Shown here: piece after piece, positions 30,614-42,600 of the stretch
Layout: the number at the start of each line of letters is the position of its first letter
Position numbering within the stretch: the stretch's first letter is position 1
Assembly (NCBI RefSeq): GCF_002879885.1
Contig: NZ_PNYA01000005.1
Span: forward strand, 124,001 to 188,000
Direction of reading: 5' to 3'
From: Trinickia dabaoshanensis
Lineage (GTDB): Bacteria > Pseudomonadota > Gammaproteobacteria > Burkholderiales > Burkholderiaceae
DNA length: 64,000 bases
The notes under the pieces: model-generated
Databases searched by the model: none
What the model was told of the DNA's origin: nothing
Seen by the model: the letters and a program-made list of their open reading frames with translations, nothing else
Position numbers and translations under genes: made by a program

Positions 30614-33600
30614 TCAGATCTCTCCTGAACGCTTGACCGGCTCGCCGTCTACACTACGCTGCTGCGGTGCGTTCGTTGCTCCGAATCCAACGACGGACAC
30701 AGAGCTGGAAGGATCGTAGCTGACCTGCTCGCGCTTGCGTCGCTTCCGATCGTCGTTTGCTTGCCCGAAGCCCTCCACCTGCACGGATATGGACCATCGG
30801 TGCTGTCCGCCGCCGGAGGCGTTCTTCTTGGCCATATCCTGGGCCATCTGGTTCGCAGCAGATGACGCCGAACTCGCCGCCGTCAACGCACCGGTATTCG
30901 CTGCCTGCACAATCGGAATACCGGTTGATGTACCGGTCACCTGGATGTTGTCGGCATTCGCCACGCGGAATGCGGCGATATTCAAATTGCCCGCACGAAT
31001 ACCCGCATCGCCCGCATCCACGGTGCCGCGCGGTGCAATGAGGTTGATGGTCCCAATCGACGACCCAGGAATACTTTGCAGCGTGGCGATGCCCGCTCCG
31101 GTAACCTCAGCGCGTGCATCGACGAGACAGTAGTGATTCACGTCACAGACATACTGCGGCGCGGGTGTATCGGCCGACGACTTCGAACCCTTGCCCGCAT
31201 TGATATCCCCGTTCGAGCTCCAGATCGTCATGTCGCCGCCCTGCTCGGTAAACACTCGGCTTTGCGCCAACAGCAAGCTCTGATCGATGAAGATGTCGAC
31301 GTCGCCCTGTTCAAGCGTAAGCACGCCCATAGTGCTTGGGCCAGCGACGACATTGCCACTGCTATCGACGATCGCCGGAGGCGCCGAGCTACTGCCGATC
31401 AGGGCGCGGCCACCCGGCCCGAGAATGGACACACTGCCGCCTTGCTGCGTTTGAATCGTCGTGCCGCGGATGTCCAAGTTGCCGGTCTGGACCGACGTTT
31501 GGGCTCCGTTGAGTCCGCCGCTCAATCCGTTTTTCGTATATCCAAAGGCAGCGGGGAACAACGTATTGATCGCCTGGTACCCTCTCGAGTATTGCTGGTA
31601 ATAGCGGCTGTTCGGATTGTTGTAGTCTTCTCCGACCTGCGTCAGCACATTGAACAAGACCTGCTCGGCGAACAGCTGCTGGACGTTTTGGGGTAAGGCT
31701 TGGAATTGAGACCATGCTTGTGCTGCCGTCAACTTGCCCACAGCTTTTTGCGCGGCATCCTTGTCTTGCAGCAAGCCCGTGTCTAAATACTTCCCTTCGT
31801 CGTATTGCTGCATAAAGCCGATGAGCGATGGCGTCGCACTGAAGATGCCCGCGACGCTTGCGGAAGGATCGATATACGTCGAGACGAATGTCGACACGTC
31901 GACGCCTGGGCCTACGCCAAACAGTACATTGACGTTTGCGCTTTCATGCGGCAAATATGGGTTCTTCGAATTGCCGACCGCTTCGATGCCGGTTGGGGGA
32001 AGAACAAGCTCGTTGGGGTTCAACGCGTGGAATTCTGCCTCCCCTGTCAGCGGGCCGATGTTGCGGCCCGCCTCCACGTCAAACGTGCCTGGTCCGCCAA
32101 GGATCAAATACGGCGAGATGGGGTTGTGTTTGATGAGCGGTGCGTCATAGATGTCTCTGCCCGCCAGGATTCGCGTAACGTCAGAGCCCCGTAGATTTTG
32201 GCCCTCGAACGTGAGATTCAGAACGTCGCGCCCCGCTTCGATGATCGCAGGTTTATCGATCGAAAGGACGACATCACCGGTATAGAAACCCGAATCGCTT
32301 CCGGACGTCTGCAACGTGCCGTCTACGATGTCGCCGTTCAAACTGTACACGCGCGCGGGTGTCGTGTCGTTGCGGTGTAGCGGGAAAGTTGCATGAGTTG
32401 GCGGATTCGCGTTCCAGTTGGTCGGTGACGGCATTAGAGACGGATCTGAGTCGGACATCCCGAATGTCGCCGGCGCAAGCCCGGCGCCGGTCAACAGCAC
32501 GGCTGAATTCGACATCTCAACCGATTGATCCGCAATAAGATTCAACTGCCCGACTGAAGACGGATAAAGCGTCCCCCCAGATTGGATCGAAATGCCACCG
32601 TTGAGCGCGGTCACGCCGAGGCTTGCGGGTAGCATCCCCGTCGCGCCCGTCAGCAAACTCGCGAGCGAACCCAGTTGCACGTCTCCATCCGTCGACAGAA
32701 GAGTGACGGCGGATACGCCCGAATAGGGCTGAAGATCGGGCCTTGTGTGACTATACGCGTCTAACTGAGGAGAGGTCTCCCGCGACGTCGCGTCTCCGGG
32801 TAGAGAAAACACGCTAGAGTCAGAGGGGTTCAGTATCGCCCCGATCTCGATGCCCTGTCTCGCCACTACACTCATGGCCCCGTCTTGCGTCGCAAGCACC
32901 GTGCCCACACGGACCGCCGGTTGGCCAAGATTTTCGGAGGAAACGCTGATGTCCGAGCCGATCCGTCCTGCGGCCGTAATCTTGCCGGTGCCCTTCGCGA
33001 CGAAATAATCGCCGCTGAGAATATCGCCGCCCGCGCGAACACTGAGATTGCCGCCACCCACCGTATGCAAAACGGGCTGATCGGTATTCGTAGCTGTCAA
33101 ATACCACGTTGTCGGCAAAGAGACGGCGAGGTCGGAAATATTGCCGCCTGCGGAAATAGATACGTTGCCACCGACACTCATCACGCCCTGGTCGAACGCA
33201 CCGAAATTGATCGATGTTTGCACTGTCTGCTGATGCGGGTTGGTGCTACCGACGGCCCCGATCGGATTTCCAATTTCCCTCCATTGCCACCAGAACTGGC
33301 TTGTCGTGTTGTTGGTATTTCCCGTCACGGCACCGGTGCTATCCGTGGTGTATTCGATGCCCTTGATATCGCCCTGTGCCAGTATCGAGACGTCGCCCGC
33401 CGAATTCGGATGCGTCGTCGGCAAGACCATGATGTCGGGATCGCCAGCTGAACCGGACGCGATTGCAATGTCAGAATTTCCGTTTGGGGCTTCATTCGTG
33501 GACGACCCTGCGGTATACACAACGCCGGGCGCGACGGGGTCCAACAGGCTAAAACCATTTGCCGAGGCTAGACTGAGTGAGCCTACTCCCGTGCGAATCG

Positions 33601-36600
33601 CCGTCGGTGCGAGCAAGGCAAGCCCATTCGCGTCGATATAGGCGGAATGACCATCCAGTGTCAGGTTGCCGCTGTCGGATGTACCGCGGAAAGTCAAAGC
33701 CGGTTTCAACGAGAGAGGATCGGCGCTCGTTAGATTCGCACCAGCCACCAAGCGGAACGTACTACTCGCCTCTTGCGCCAGCGATGCTGACTGAACCGGC
33801 AAGGGGTTCGCGGACTCGGCAAGCGGCGACACCGAATTATCCGTTGCAGCGGGGACTGGAATGGTCGTCGAAGCAATAGGGGTTACGGGCTCTACTAGTG
33901 GCGCCTGAACCATTTCAGGGTTTGTCCAGTGCCCTTTGGAGTTGAGCGCATCAACCTGTAGTAAGTACGCCTTATATTGACTGACGTAGATCAGGTAAGA
34001 CCCGGGATCCGTTTGTTGCTGGCTTGCTGACGGAGGCACCGGTGCAGCCACCGAACCTCGCGGGTACGAGGAAGCCCCCATGATGGCGTTCAACATGTCA
34101 GCGCCCGCGTTGTGCCAGCTCGGGGCGGGCGACGCCAGAAATTCGGCATAGGCCGAATAGAGCGCATAGTACTCGGCGATCTCGTCCGCGGTTCCGCCGA
34201 CCGGATTACCCGGTCCCTGCACATACCTTTGACTAGGATATGGGCTATTGACACCGTAGTATGAGAGGCCCTTTCCATAGGAAAGTCCGGCGTAACCGGC
34301 GGGTTGCGTATAAAGCGCCGTTGCATCAGTGACTGTCGACGGTGACGGCACGGGGATTGTGCCTCCACCACCAACGGGATTCAAAATTTGAAAGAACCCA
34401 TCGGTGAGGCTCGCCTTTACCCTCACGTTGTCGTCCGCGCGGAACGTAACGATAGGCGCCTGACCATTAAACCGGAATGCAAGATTTGTAGGTGATGTCC
34501 CCGCACCCAAGTTCCAAGTCGTCAACACTTGGATGTCGCCGCCGTTGATAGCTGCACTCGGATTATCCAATTCAACGCCGGGCACGACGGCGGCGTTGGC
34601 GATGCCCTTGCCAACAAAAGGATTCGACACCCCGCTCAGCCCCGCCTGCACAAATCTCATCAACGCGCCGGGTGTCGTGCCGTCGCTTTGGTAGCCATAG
34701 AATGCTTGGTGGTCGCTATTGACGGAAGTCGGCGCGAAATACATGTTGTCGAGTCCACCGAAGCCGGTGAATGAATTCGCCGACACGCCCGTATAGAGTT
34801 GCGCGAGACTTTGCGGATCGCTGCCGATCGTGAATTGCGCACCGGTTGCCGTGTTGGTCAGCGTGCCGCCAGCAGTGCCGTCCGAATTCGGTGTGAACGT
34901 GAACGTCCCGCCACTGCCTTGACCTGTGAAGGTACCGGCAAGCAAGTGTCCCTTGTTGTCGAACCAACCGGCCGGGTCTACCACGCCGTCGAAATGCTGT
35001 GCTCCCGTCGTTGCATCCGTCGTGCTCCATACCGCATAGGCTTCGAGCGTCGTTGCCCGCGAACCGACGATACCTCGTCCTGCATTGAAGGCCCCCGGTA
35101 TGTTCACGTTGACAGCCCCATCGTCGAGCACCGGCGCACGAAGACTGACCGTGCCGCCGGAAAGCCCGCCCGCCGTGCCACCGGAAACGTCGAGCAACGC
35201 GTTCGAGCCAATCGAGATGACACCCGCGTTCGCCGGGTCGATATTTTCATAGCCGTACGTCGTGTTGTAAGGTTGCGCGATGTTTGGATTGAACAGCGCA
35301 GTGGTACCTATCTTGACGGTCCCGCCGCGTTGGTTCGGATTCAAATTCTGAGGTTGGTCGTCGCACGCATTGCCGGTTGCGCAAGCGCGCGCGATGAGTG
35401 TACCGTCCACGTCCACGCCGTTGCGACCATATAGGTCAATCTCGCCGCCAGTGCTGCCCGACGCGTTGATCGTGCCGAGGACATTGACATTGCCATCGGT
35501 CGCCGTGCGCGCACTGCCTGCCCCGCCGTCGGCAGTCAGCGAGACGGTATAAGCCGTCAGCGTATTGCCCGCCGAGAGTTGCAGATTGCCCGTTCTCGTA
35601 TGGATCGTGATGGAATCGTCCACACCGCTTGTCGCCAACGTCGCTGCCAAGCTGTCGAGATCGGCGGAACTGGCCGTATCAAGTGAGAAAGAGCCGCCCA
35701 TATAGCCGCTTGCGGCTCCGCCCTTGATCGTTCCGTTAAGGTCCACCCCTTGCTTCGGCGCGGACAACGCAAGGCTACCGGCCGCACCGCCACCGTTGGC
35801 TCCCGAGAAATCGAGCGTTGCACCGGATTGAACATCGACGGTGCCGTTATCGGCCGTTAGCGAGATCGACCCGGCCGGCGCGAATGCCGTCACATCGAAG
35901 AATTGCTTCGCTACGCCGGCGGAACTGATGGTCGATCCGTTGCCTATCGTGAGGTCGCCTGAACTCGACTCGAGACTCACATTGCCCGCCGGGGCGATGA
36001 TATGGGCGCCGTTGTCTGCGATGGTGCCACCGATGAAATTCACCGCGCCGCCGACGGCCTGCCGGCTCAGCGCCGTACCCGCGCCTTGATTCAGAGTCAG
36101 CGTCCCGCTCGTCTTGATCGTCGACGCCGAGCTCGTGTCGGCCAAGAATACCGGCGCGCTCAACACAACCGCCGCGGCGCCGAGGTCGAAGGTCCCGGAG
36201 CCCTGCCCCGCGATTCCGCTCGTAGCGTTCATCGTCACCGAGCCAAAGCCGCTCGCGTTCTTCGTACCCGCACCGAAATCGATCTCGGGTGCATTGACCG
36301 TCAGCGTTCCGTTACCGAGCGAAGCCGTCGCCTCGGGCGCCCCCATATCGTTGGTGAACGCAATCTGCTTCGCGTTGAGCGTCACGTTGCCGTCGCCTGT
36401 GAAGGTGCCCGCGCTCAGTACGACGTTGTTGCCGAAGGTCGCGTTGACGTCGCCATCAAAGTTGATGGCACCAAGGCTTCGGAGCAAGATCTGCTTCGAA
36501 TTCGACAACTGTGCCAATCCCGTCGGCCCCAGCACGAAACCCGGCAAGCTCGATGCAGCAGCGCCTTGCTGACTCGTCAGCGTGATCGCCGACCCATCGA

Positions 36601-39600
36601 CGGCGATCGCGTTACCCGACAGCACAGCTGTAGGATCGACCTTCAGATTGCCGGACGAATCAAGCGTAAGGGCTTGCCCGCCTTGGAGCGTCGCACCCGC
36701 GCCGATCGTCAAGACGCCCGTGCCGCTCGAGCCCGTGCGCGTGACGCCCGTCATCGCGCCGTTCGATACGCGCAGCAGCGCGCCGTCACCCGCTATGGTG
36801 ATCGAGGCGTCCTTTGCCGCGGGGTAGCTGCCGCTTGCGGTCATCGCGCTGCCGGCATCCACGCGCAGCCCGTTCGCGGCGTTAGGATCGGTGCTTGTCT
36901 TGTCAGTCTTGGTGACAAGCATGACTTCCGAACCGGTCAACGCAGTGCCGCCCGCATTGGACAACACAACGCTATCCGCGATCGGGGTGATTGTGACGCC
37001 GGAAGTCGTCGCCGTCCGTGTGCCGCCGATGAGCAAGCTGCCGGCGTTCAGGCCGTCGAGCACGTCGGCGCCGATCTGCAAGTAGCCCGGAAGCGCTGGC
37101 GCGTTGTTACCACCTGTAATTTCAATGTCTTGCGACGCAATGTCGACCTCGGCCGCCGCACCATCGGTATCGGCGGCAGTGTTCAACGCTGCACCGAGCG
37201 TCAGCGCTTTGGTCGCGGCGAGCACCAATTGCCCGCCATCGGCCGGCAGCGGTGGGGTTACGTTACCCTTGGTGTTCGCGAGCGTCGTGAAAAAGCTGTC
37301 CGCTTTCGTGAGCGTGTATTGCGACGATTGTTGCCACACCGGGCCGGATTGGACGTTGAATAAGGTGGGCGTCGCGCTACGTGCACCCGTGAGCGCGTCG
37401 CCGAAATAGCCGGCCGTCACGACGGTGCCGTCAGGCAGCAATTGCGTTGCACCAGGGGCGACCGCGGCCGTGTTCGAGGAAACCGTCACGCGATAGGCGC
37501 CGGGCAGCGTGGCGTACTTGCCCGGTAGCAACGTGTAGTACCCCGGCGCAAGCCCCGGTACGCCGGAGAGATACACTGCCTGTCCAGCGACGCCGTTCAA
37601 CTGGGCTTGGCCAATGCCAAGGGTAGCCGTCGTCGTTCCGGCTGTACCGTTCCCGTTGGTCGACGGCTGCACGGTCTGTGCGAACACCGGATCGTAAGCC
37701 GACACCGGCGACTGTGCGCCGGGAACAATGGCGTAGACGTTCGTGGCACCGACGTTCGTCGGCACCGCCACACCCGTCGGATTATTGGCGTAGCTGACCG
37801 TATATTGCGAAAGCACGTCGCGCGTACCGCCGGTACCGGGCACCCACTCGCTAGCCTGCAAATCGCCGCCGCCCGAAAGATCGATCGTGGCACCCTTGTT
37901 CAGTTCAACCGAGTTGCCGTTGACGCCGATGTATTTTGCCGGTGGCGCCGTTAGATTCTTTGCGCTAAGCCGCAAATCGGGATTGAATTGCCAATCCGTT
38001 CCATCAACCGTCACGCCGTAAGGAATGATCGAACCGTCGTTCGACACTGACGTCAAGCTGCCGTTCGCGAACGTGACAGAATCCGTCGCGACCAGTTTCA
38101 GCCCCGCGAACTGTGACTCGGTACCACTATCGTTTGGATCGCCGACGCCGAAGACGATCGAACCGGACGGCGCGCAAACTGTTCCGGCTTGGACGATATT
38201 GTTGGCATCGACGAGCAGGGACCCACCCGCCGAGAGCGGTGTGCTCGAGCCGCCGTTGCCTCCGAACGAGATCGTGGTCGGCGTCGGACCCATGGCCTGA
38301 AGAATGAACGCGTTTCCCGTCGCAGGATAAAGGTCGGCGGCGGTAAAGCTTAGGTTACCCGGCGTATAGAGCACGCCAGGCATTAAGGAGTCACCAACCT
38401 GCGTGGAGCTGAGCCGAATGTCGCCCGTACTGTTGAGATTCGCTTGTCCGAAGTTACTTAGCTGAAACTGGTTCTGAAGATCGATGAATGAAGCGTTGAT
38501 ATCGAGCGTGCCCCGCGACGAAGCTGCGATAGGGGCAATCGGATTCGCGATGGTCTGCCTCGGGCTGACGATCGAAACGTAAGGTGCATCGATCTTCACC
38601 GTGGAATCGATGTTGACCGGCGTAGTCGATGCGGCTTCGCTCTTTAGCAACGATGCAATGGTCGGAACGGCGTAGTGCCCCGGTGAGTCTTGTACCCCGC
38701 GTAGCAGCGAGTTCAATTGGTCGCCGCTAAGCGCGGCAAGCTCATTACTGTAGATCTGGACGGCCCTTGACAACGACAAATCCACATTTCCTGAGAATGC
38801 GACCGGAACGACGCCGAACTGGGCTTGGTTACCGACGACAAGCGTCGAAATGCCCGAATTCTTGAGGCGGTCCGCGGCGAACTGCAATACGCCGCTCGCG
38901 ATAGTCGTAGTCGACTGGTCGTCGTTGGACATCGTCGCGCCGGTTGCCGCAAGGATATCTTGTCCCACCGTGAGGCCCTGCGGGATCAGATCGCCGCTTT
39001 GTTGCAACACGATTGCGGTGGGCCCGGGCAATTGCAGCTTCGATCCATCCGCACGGAACGCGAATCCTTGTCGGCCGTCGACTGTCAGCGACAGCGTGCC
39101 GCCCTCAGCTTGCGGCGCTCCTGCCTGTCCCTTCAACGTCCCGTCGAAGTAGAGCCCACTCGATCCCGCGAGCGTGATAGAGCCTGCATCGCTCCACGCA
39201 GACGTTGCCACGTATTGCCCGTCGGCACTGAGTTGATCGAATACCGCCGATGAGCCCGACACGTTGATGACCGATCCCGGCTGCGCGACGATGTACCCGG
39301 AGTCGTCGGCGATGACCACCGAGCCGCCCGGCAACACTTTTCCGGTCTTCGGCGTATAGAGCGTCGAGCCGCTCTTGATGGGGGCGACCAGGGGATTGGT
39401 CAATGCCACGCCGGAAACATCGAGTAGCGCGTTGGGGCCGAGCCAGACCGATTGACTATTGCTTGACAGCGAAGCGTCATCGGAGGAATTATGCTGGCCC
39501 GTGACCGAATGGCCGCTGCCGTTTTCCGCGGATAGCGTGATCGTCCCGCCGGGTGCAATGAGCAAGCCGAGCACCGTCACCTGCGCCGGTGAACCGAGTC

Positions 39601-42600
39601 CAATGCTCGCTCCCGCATCGCCGATGATGGACGCCCCTTCCCCGATACTGACCTGCCCGACCGATCCATCGATGGCGGGGATCGCAGGAGGCGAATCGCT
39701 CGTGCGATCCTGACCTTTCAGCATCCCCGCGATACCGAGGTATCCGGCGCCGGTCATGACAAGGCTAGTAGGCTGCCGATGATATGTATCCAGCGCACCT
39801 ACCGTCACCAATCCGCTCGTCGCAAGATTGGCTCCAGTGCCGAGTTGCTGCAGCCCGTCTGCCGTCGGCAGGAGATTCTCCTGCGTCAGCGACACCGTCG
39901 CGCCCGGTGCGACGCTCGCGCTATATAGCGCGTTAAGCACGTAGTTGCCGAACCCTTGCTTTTCGAAGAAGTCGGTCGGCAGCACGATGTCCCAAGGAGA
40001 CACGTTAGCCGGATCTCCACCGATACGAAATCCTCCGGCACCGAGCGTCAAGGTGCCGCCGCCCGAAAACCCGAAGCTACGGATCGTCCCGGCCATTGTC
40101 AGGTACGGATCCATCGGCAACGTAGCAAGATCGCCGTCATATGTGACGAGGGACACGCTACCGCCCTTGCCCGCCGGCACCCCGTTGCTCGTCAGTAACG
40201 TACCTTTGGCCGTTGTTTCGCCGCCGCCCGACACATCCAAGACGCTGCCCGGTTGCAAATCGAGGTGGCCGTCGGCAGACAAGCTGATCGACCCGCCGTT
40301 GATATATTCGCTATTACCTTGCGTCGTAGCCGGTGCGCTCTGCGTGTCGTTGTTGACCCACTGCCCGGCGACGTCGATCGAGCCCGTGGACGTGACGGTG
40401 AGGTCCCCGGACGTCGAGATCGTCACATGACCCGATGGCGCGGAGATCGTTCCCGCCACCGTCGTCGTGGCACCCGTTGAGCCCGTCGCCGCAAGCGTCA
40501 CAGAACCGCCCGGTTGCAGATTCAATGCGGTACCTGGCGCGACGACGAACCCCTTGCCGTTGATCTTGTCGTCACCGACATATAGCGTCGAGAAGCCGCC
40601 CGCGTTCAGCCTGCCGACAGGCACGACGATCGTCTTGAACACATTGTTTGGGTCCGTCGCCGACATCGAACCGAAGGCGGTGGGGTCGAGCGCGGTATTG
40701 ATCGAAAAACCGGGTGCTAGCGCTTGAAGATCCGGAGCGTCCGGCTGCAAGATAACGAGGCTCGTCTCGCCCGTCTTGTCGCTCTGCTGATTCTGCGTCA
40801 GCGAGTTGATCGGCGTCGTGGCTTTTGCGTCCGCGCCCAGGTTGAACGTTCCCCCGCTCGGTAGGTTGTTCGTCTGTGCTTGCTTCGATCCCCCAAACGC
40901 CAGCGCCGTGAAATCCCCATCGAGCACCGCGGCGGTTTGCGCGAAGATATCCAGCGTGCCGGCATTTCCTCCGACGATGTAGTCGCCTTGGTATCCGCCG
41001 CTCGTTTCGAGCGTGTTGTACCAAGTCTTCGTTACACCCCATCGCGGATGCTTCTCGGTGAACTCTCCGGCTATACCCACGAATGTGTCATAGGGGCTGG
41101 CTTGTCCGATGGGCACGATCGCGCCGCTGGCATCGACAAGGCGCGTCGTATTCACCATGCCGCCGTCGTAGTGAACGTAGCCGCCATTCAGATCCATCGA
41201 CGATCCGGCAGCCGTCATGACCTCATTGCCTGAGAGCGTAATGTTGCCGCCGTTCGTAAGCAGTTGGTCGACGGTGCGAGGAATGAGGTTGACGTAGCCC
41301 GACAGGTTCAAAATCGGGCTGCCTACCCACTCGACCCCATCGCTGCGCGTACCGGATAGCGTGCCGTCGACAACGACATTCTTCATGCCAAACAAGAAGC
41401 CATCACGCAGCAACGGCGAATCGGCCAACTCGTTTTGTCCGAGCCGGTCGATCGTTACGAGCGTTTGCGCGATCGGCAACTCGACGTTGGATAGACCGGA
41501 GACGTCGATGGCCGCGCCGTTATCGAGATAGATTCGCCCCTCCACCGCCATCTGCCCTGGCGGGGTCGCAGCGAACGTCACCTTCGGCGTAAGCGCCGTT
41601 ACCGATACCTTCGACCCCGGCGCCTCGATGAGCGAGCCTCCCTCGAACCAAACGGAACCGGCCGTCATATTGACGCTGCCCGGTGTAAAGATCGTGCCCG
41701 GCGTGGACGTTGCCGTTTGCCCGTTGTCGTCGGGCATGACCGCCGTCACCGAATCGGGCCCGAAACTGAGCAATCCGGCGCGGTGAGTGGTGATCCCGCC
41801 CGACTGTTGGTTCATCGAGACGGGCGTCCCGTTACTTGAATAAGACTGCGCGAGCGGGTTATTCGATGAATATTCATCAACCGTGGAGAGCGTGATGTTG
41901 CCCGGAGTGCTGACACTTGTCGTCACCCCGACGACACCGTTCTGCGCGATGCGGCTGCCCAGCATATTCACGGTGCCGCGCGACGCCTGGACGATCCCTG
42001 AGTTGATCAGCGTTCCCGGCGGTGTGAGATCGACCGGAAGGCCGTTTTGCATCCGCGCGATTTGACCGCTCAATTCGGGGAGGAGAGTTTGAGGAGCATA
42101 GCTCCCGGCATTTCCGCTTCCGGGGTTGGGTAGGAGGCTGACACCGACACCGGCGGCAAGTACGACCTGGCCCGCCGTGGCCGTTATGCTGCCGCTGTTC
42201 GTAACGTTCGGAGCGGCGACCATGACGAACCCGCCATCGGTAACCGTACCGTTCAGGTGCGTTGTAATCGATGCGCCTGGAGCAATCGAAATATCCCCGG
42301 GCATCGAAAGCGGGTTGTTGGCATCGACGATGTACTGTGACCCGAGGCCAAGCACGGCGTTTGGATTGGCGGTGCTCCCGCTCAACTTCGTCGAACTCCC
42401 CGCCTCCGGATTCGCCAGCCCGCCTGTGGTCCCCGCCGCCATCCCAAGGAAAAGCTGATTGCTCTGCGCCACCGCACTGTCGGATTGCACGAGCTTGTTC
42501 GACATATCGAGCAAATTCAGCGACGAGGCCACGAGCGAATGCACGTTCACTTGCGAGCCCGCACCGAACACGATGCCGTTCCGATTGATGACATACACCG

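Noticed and set aside
36002-37363. 453-codon open frame on the plus strand opposite the giant haemagglutinin
   Set aside because: Arg-rich antisense shadow of a repetitive beta-helix gene; no start signals or domain.
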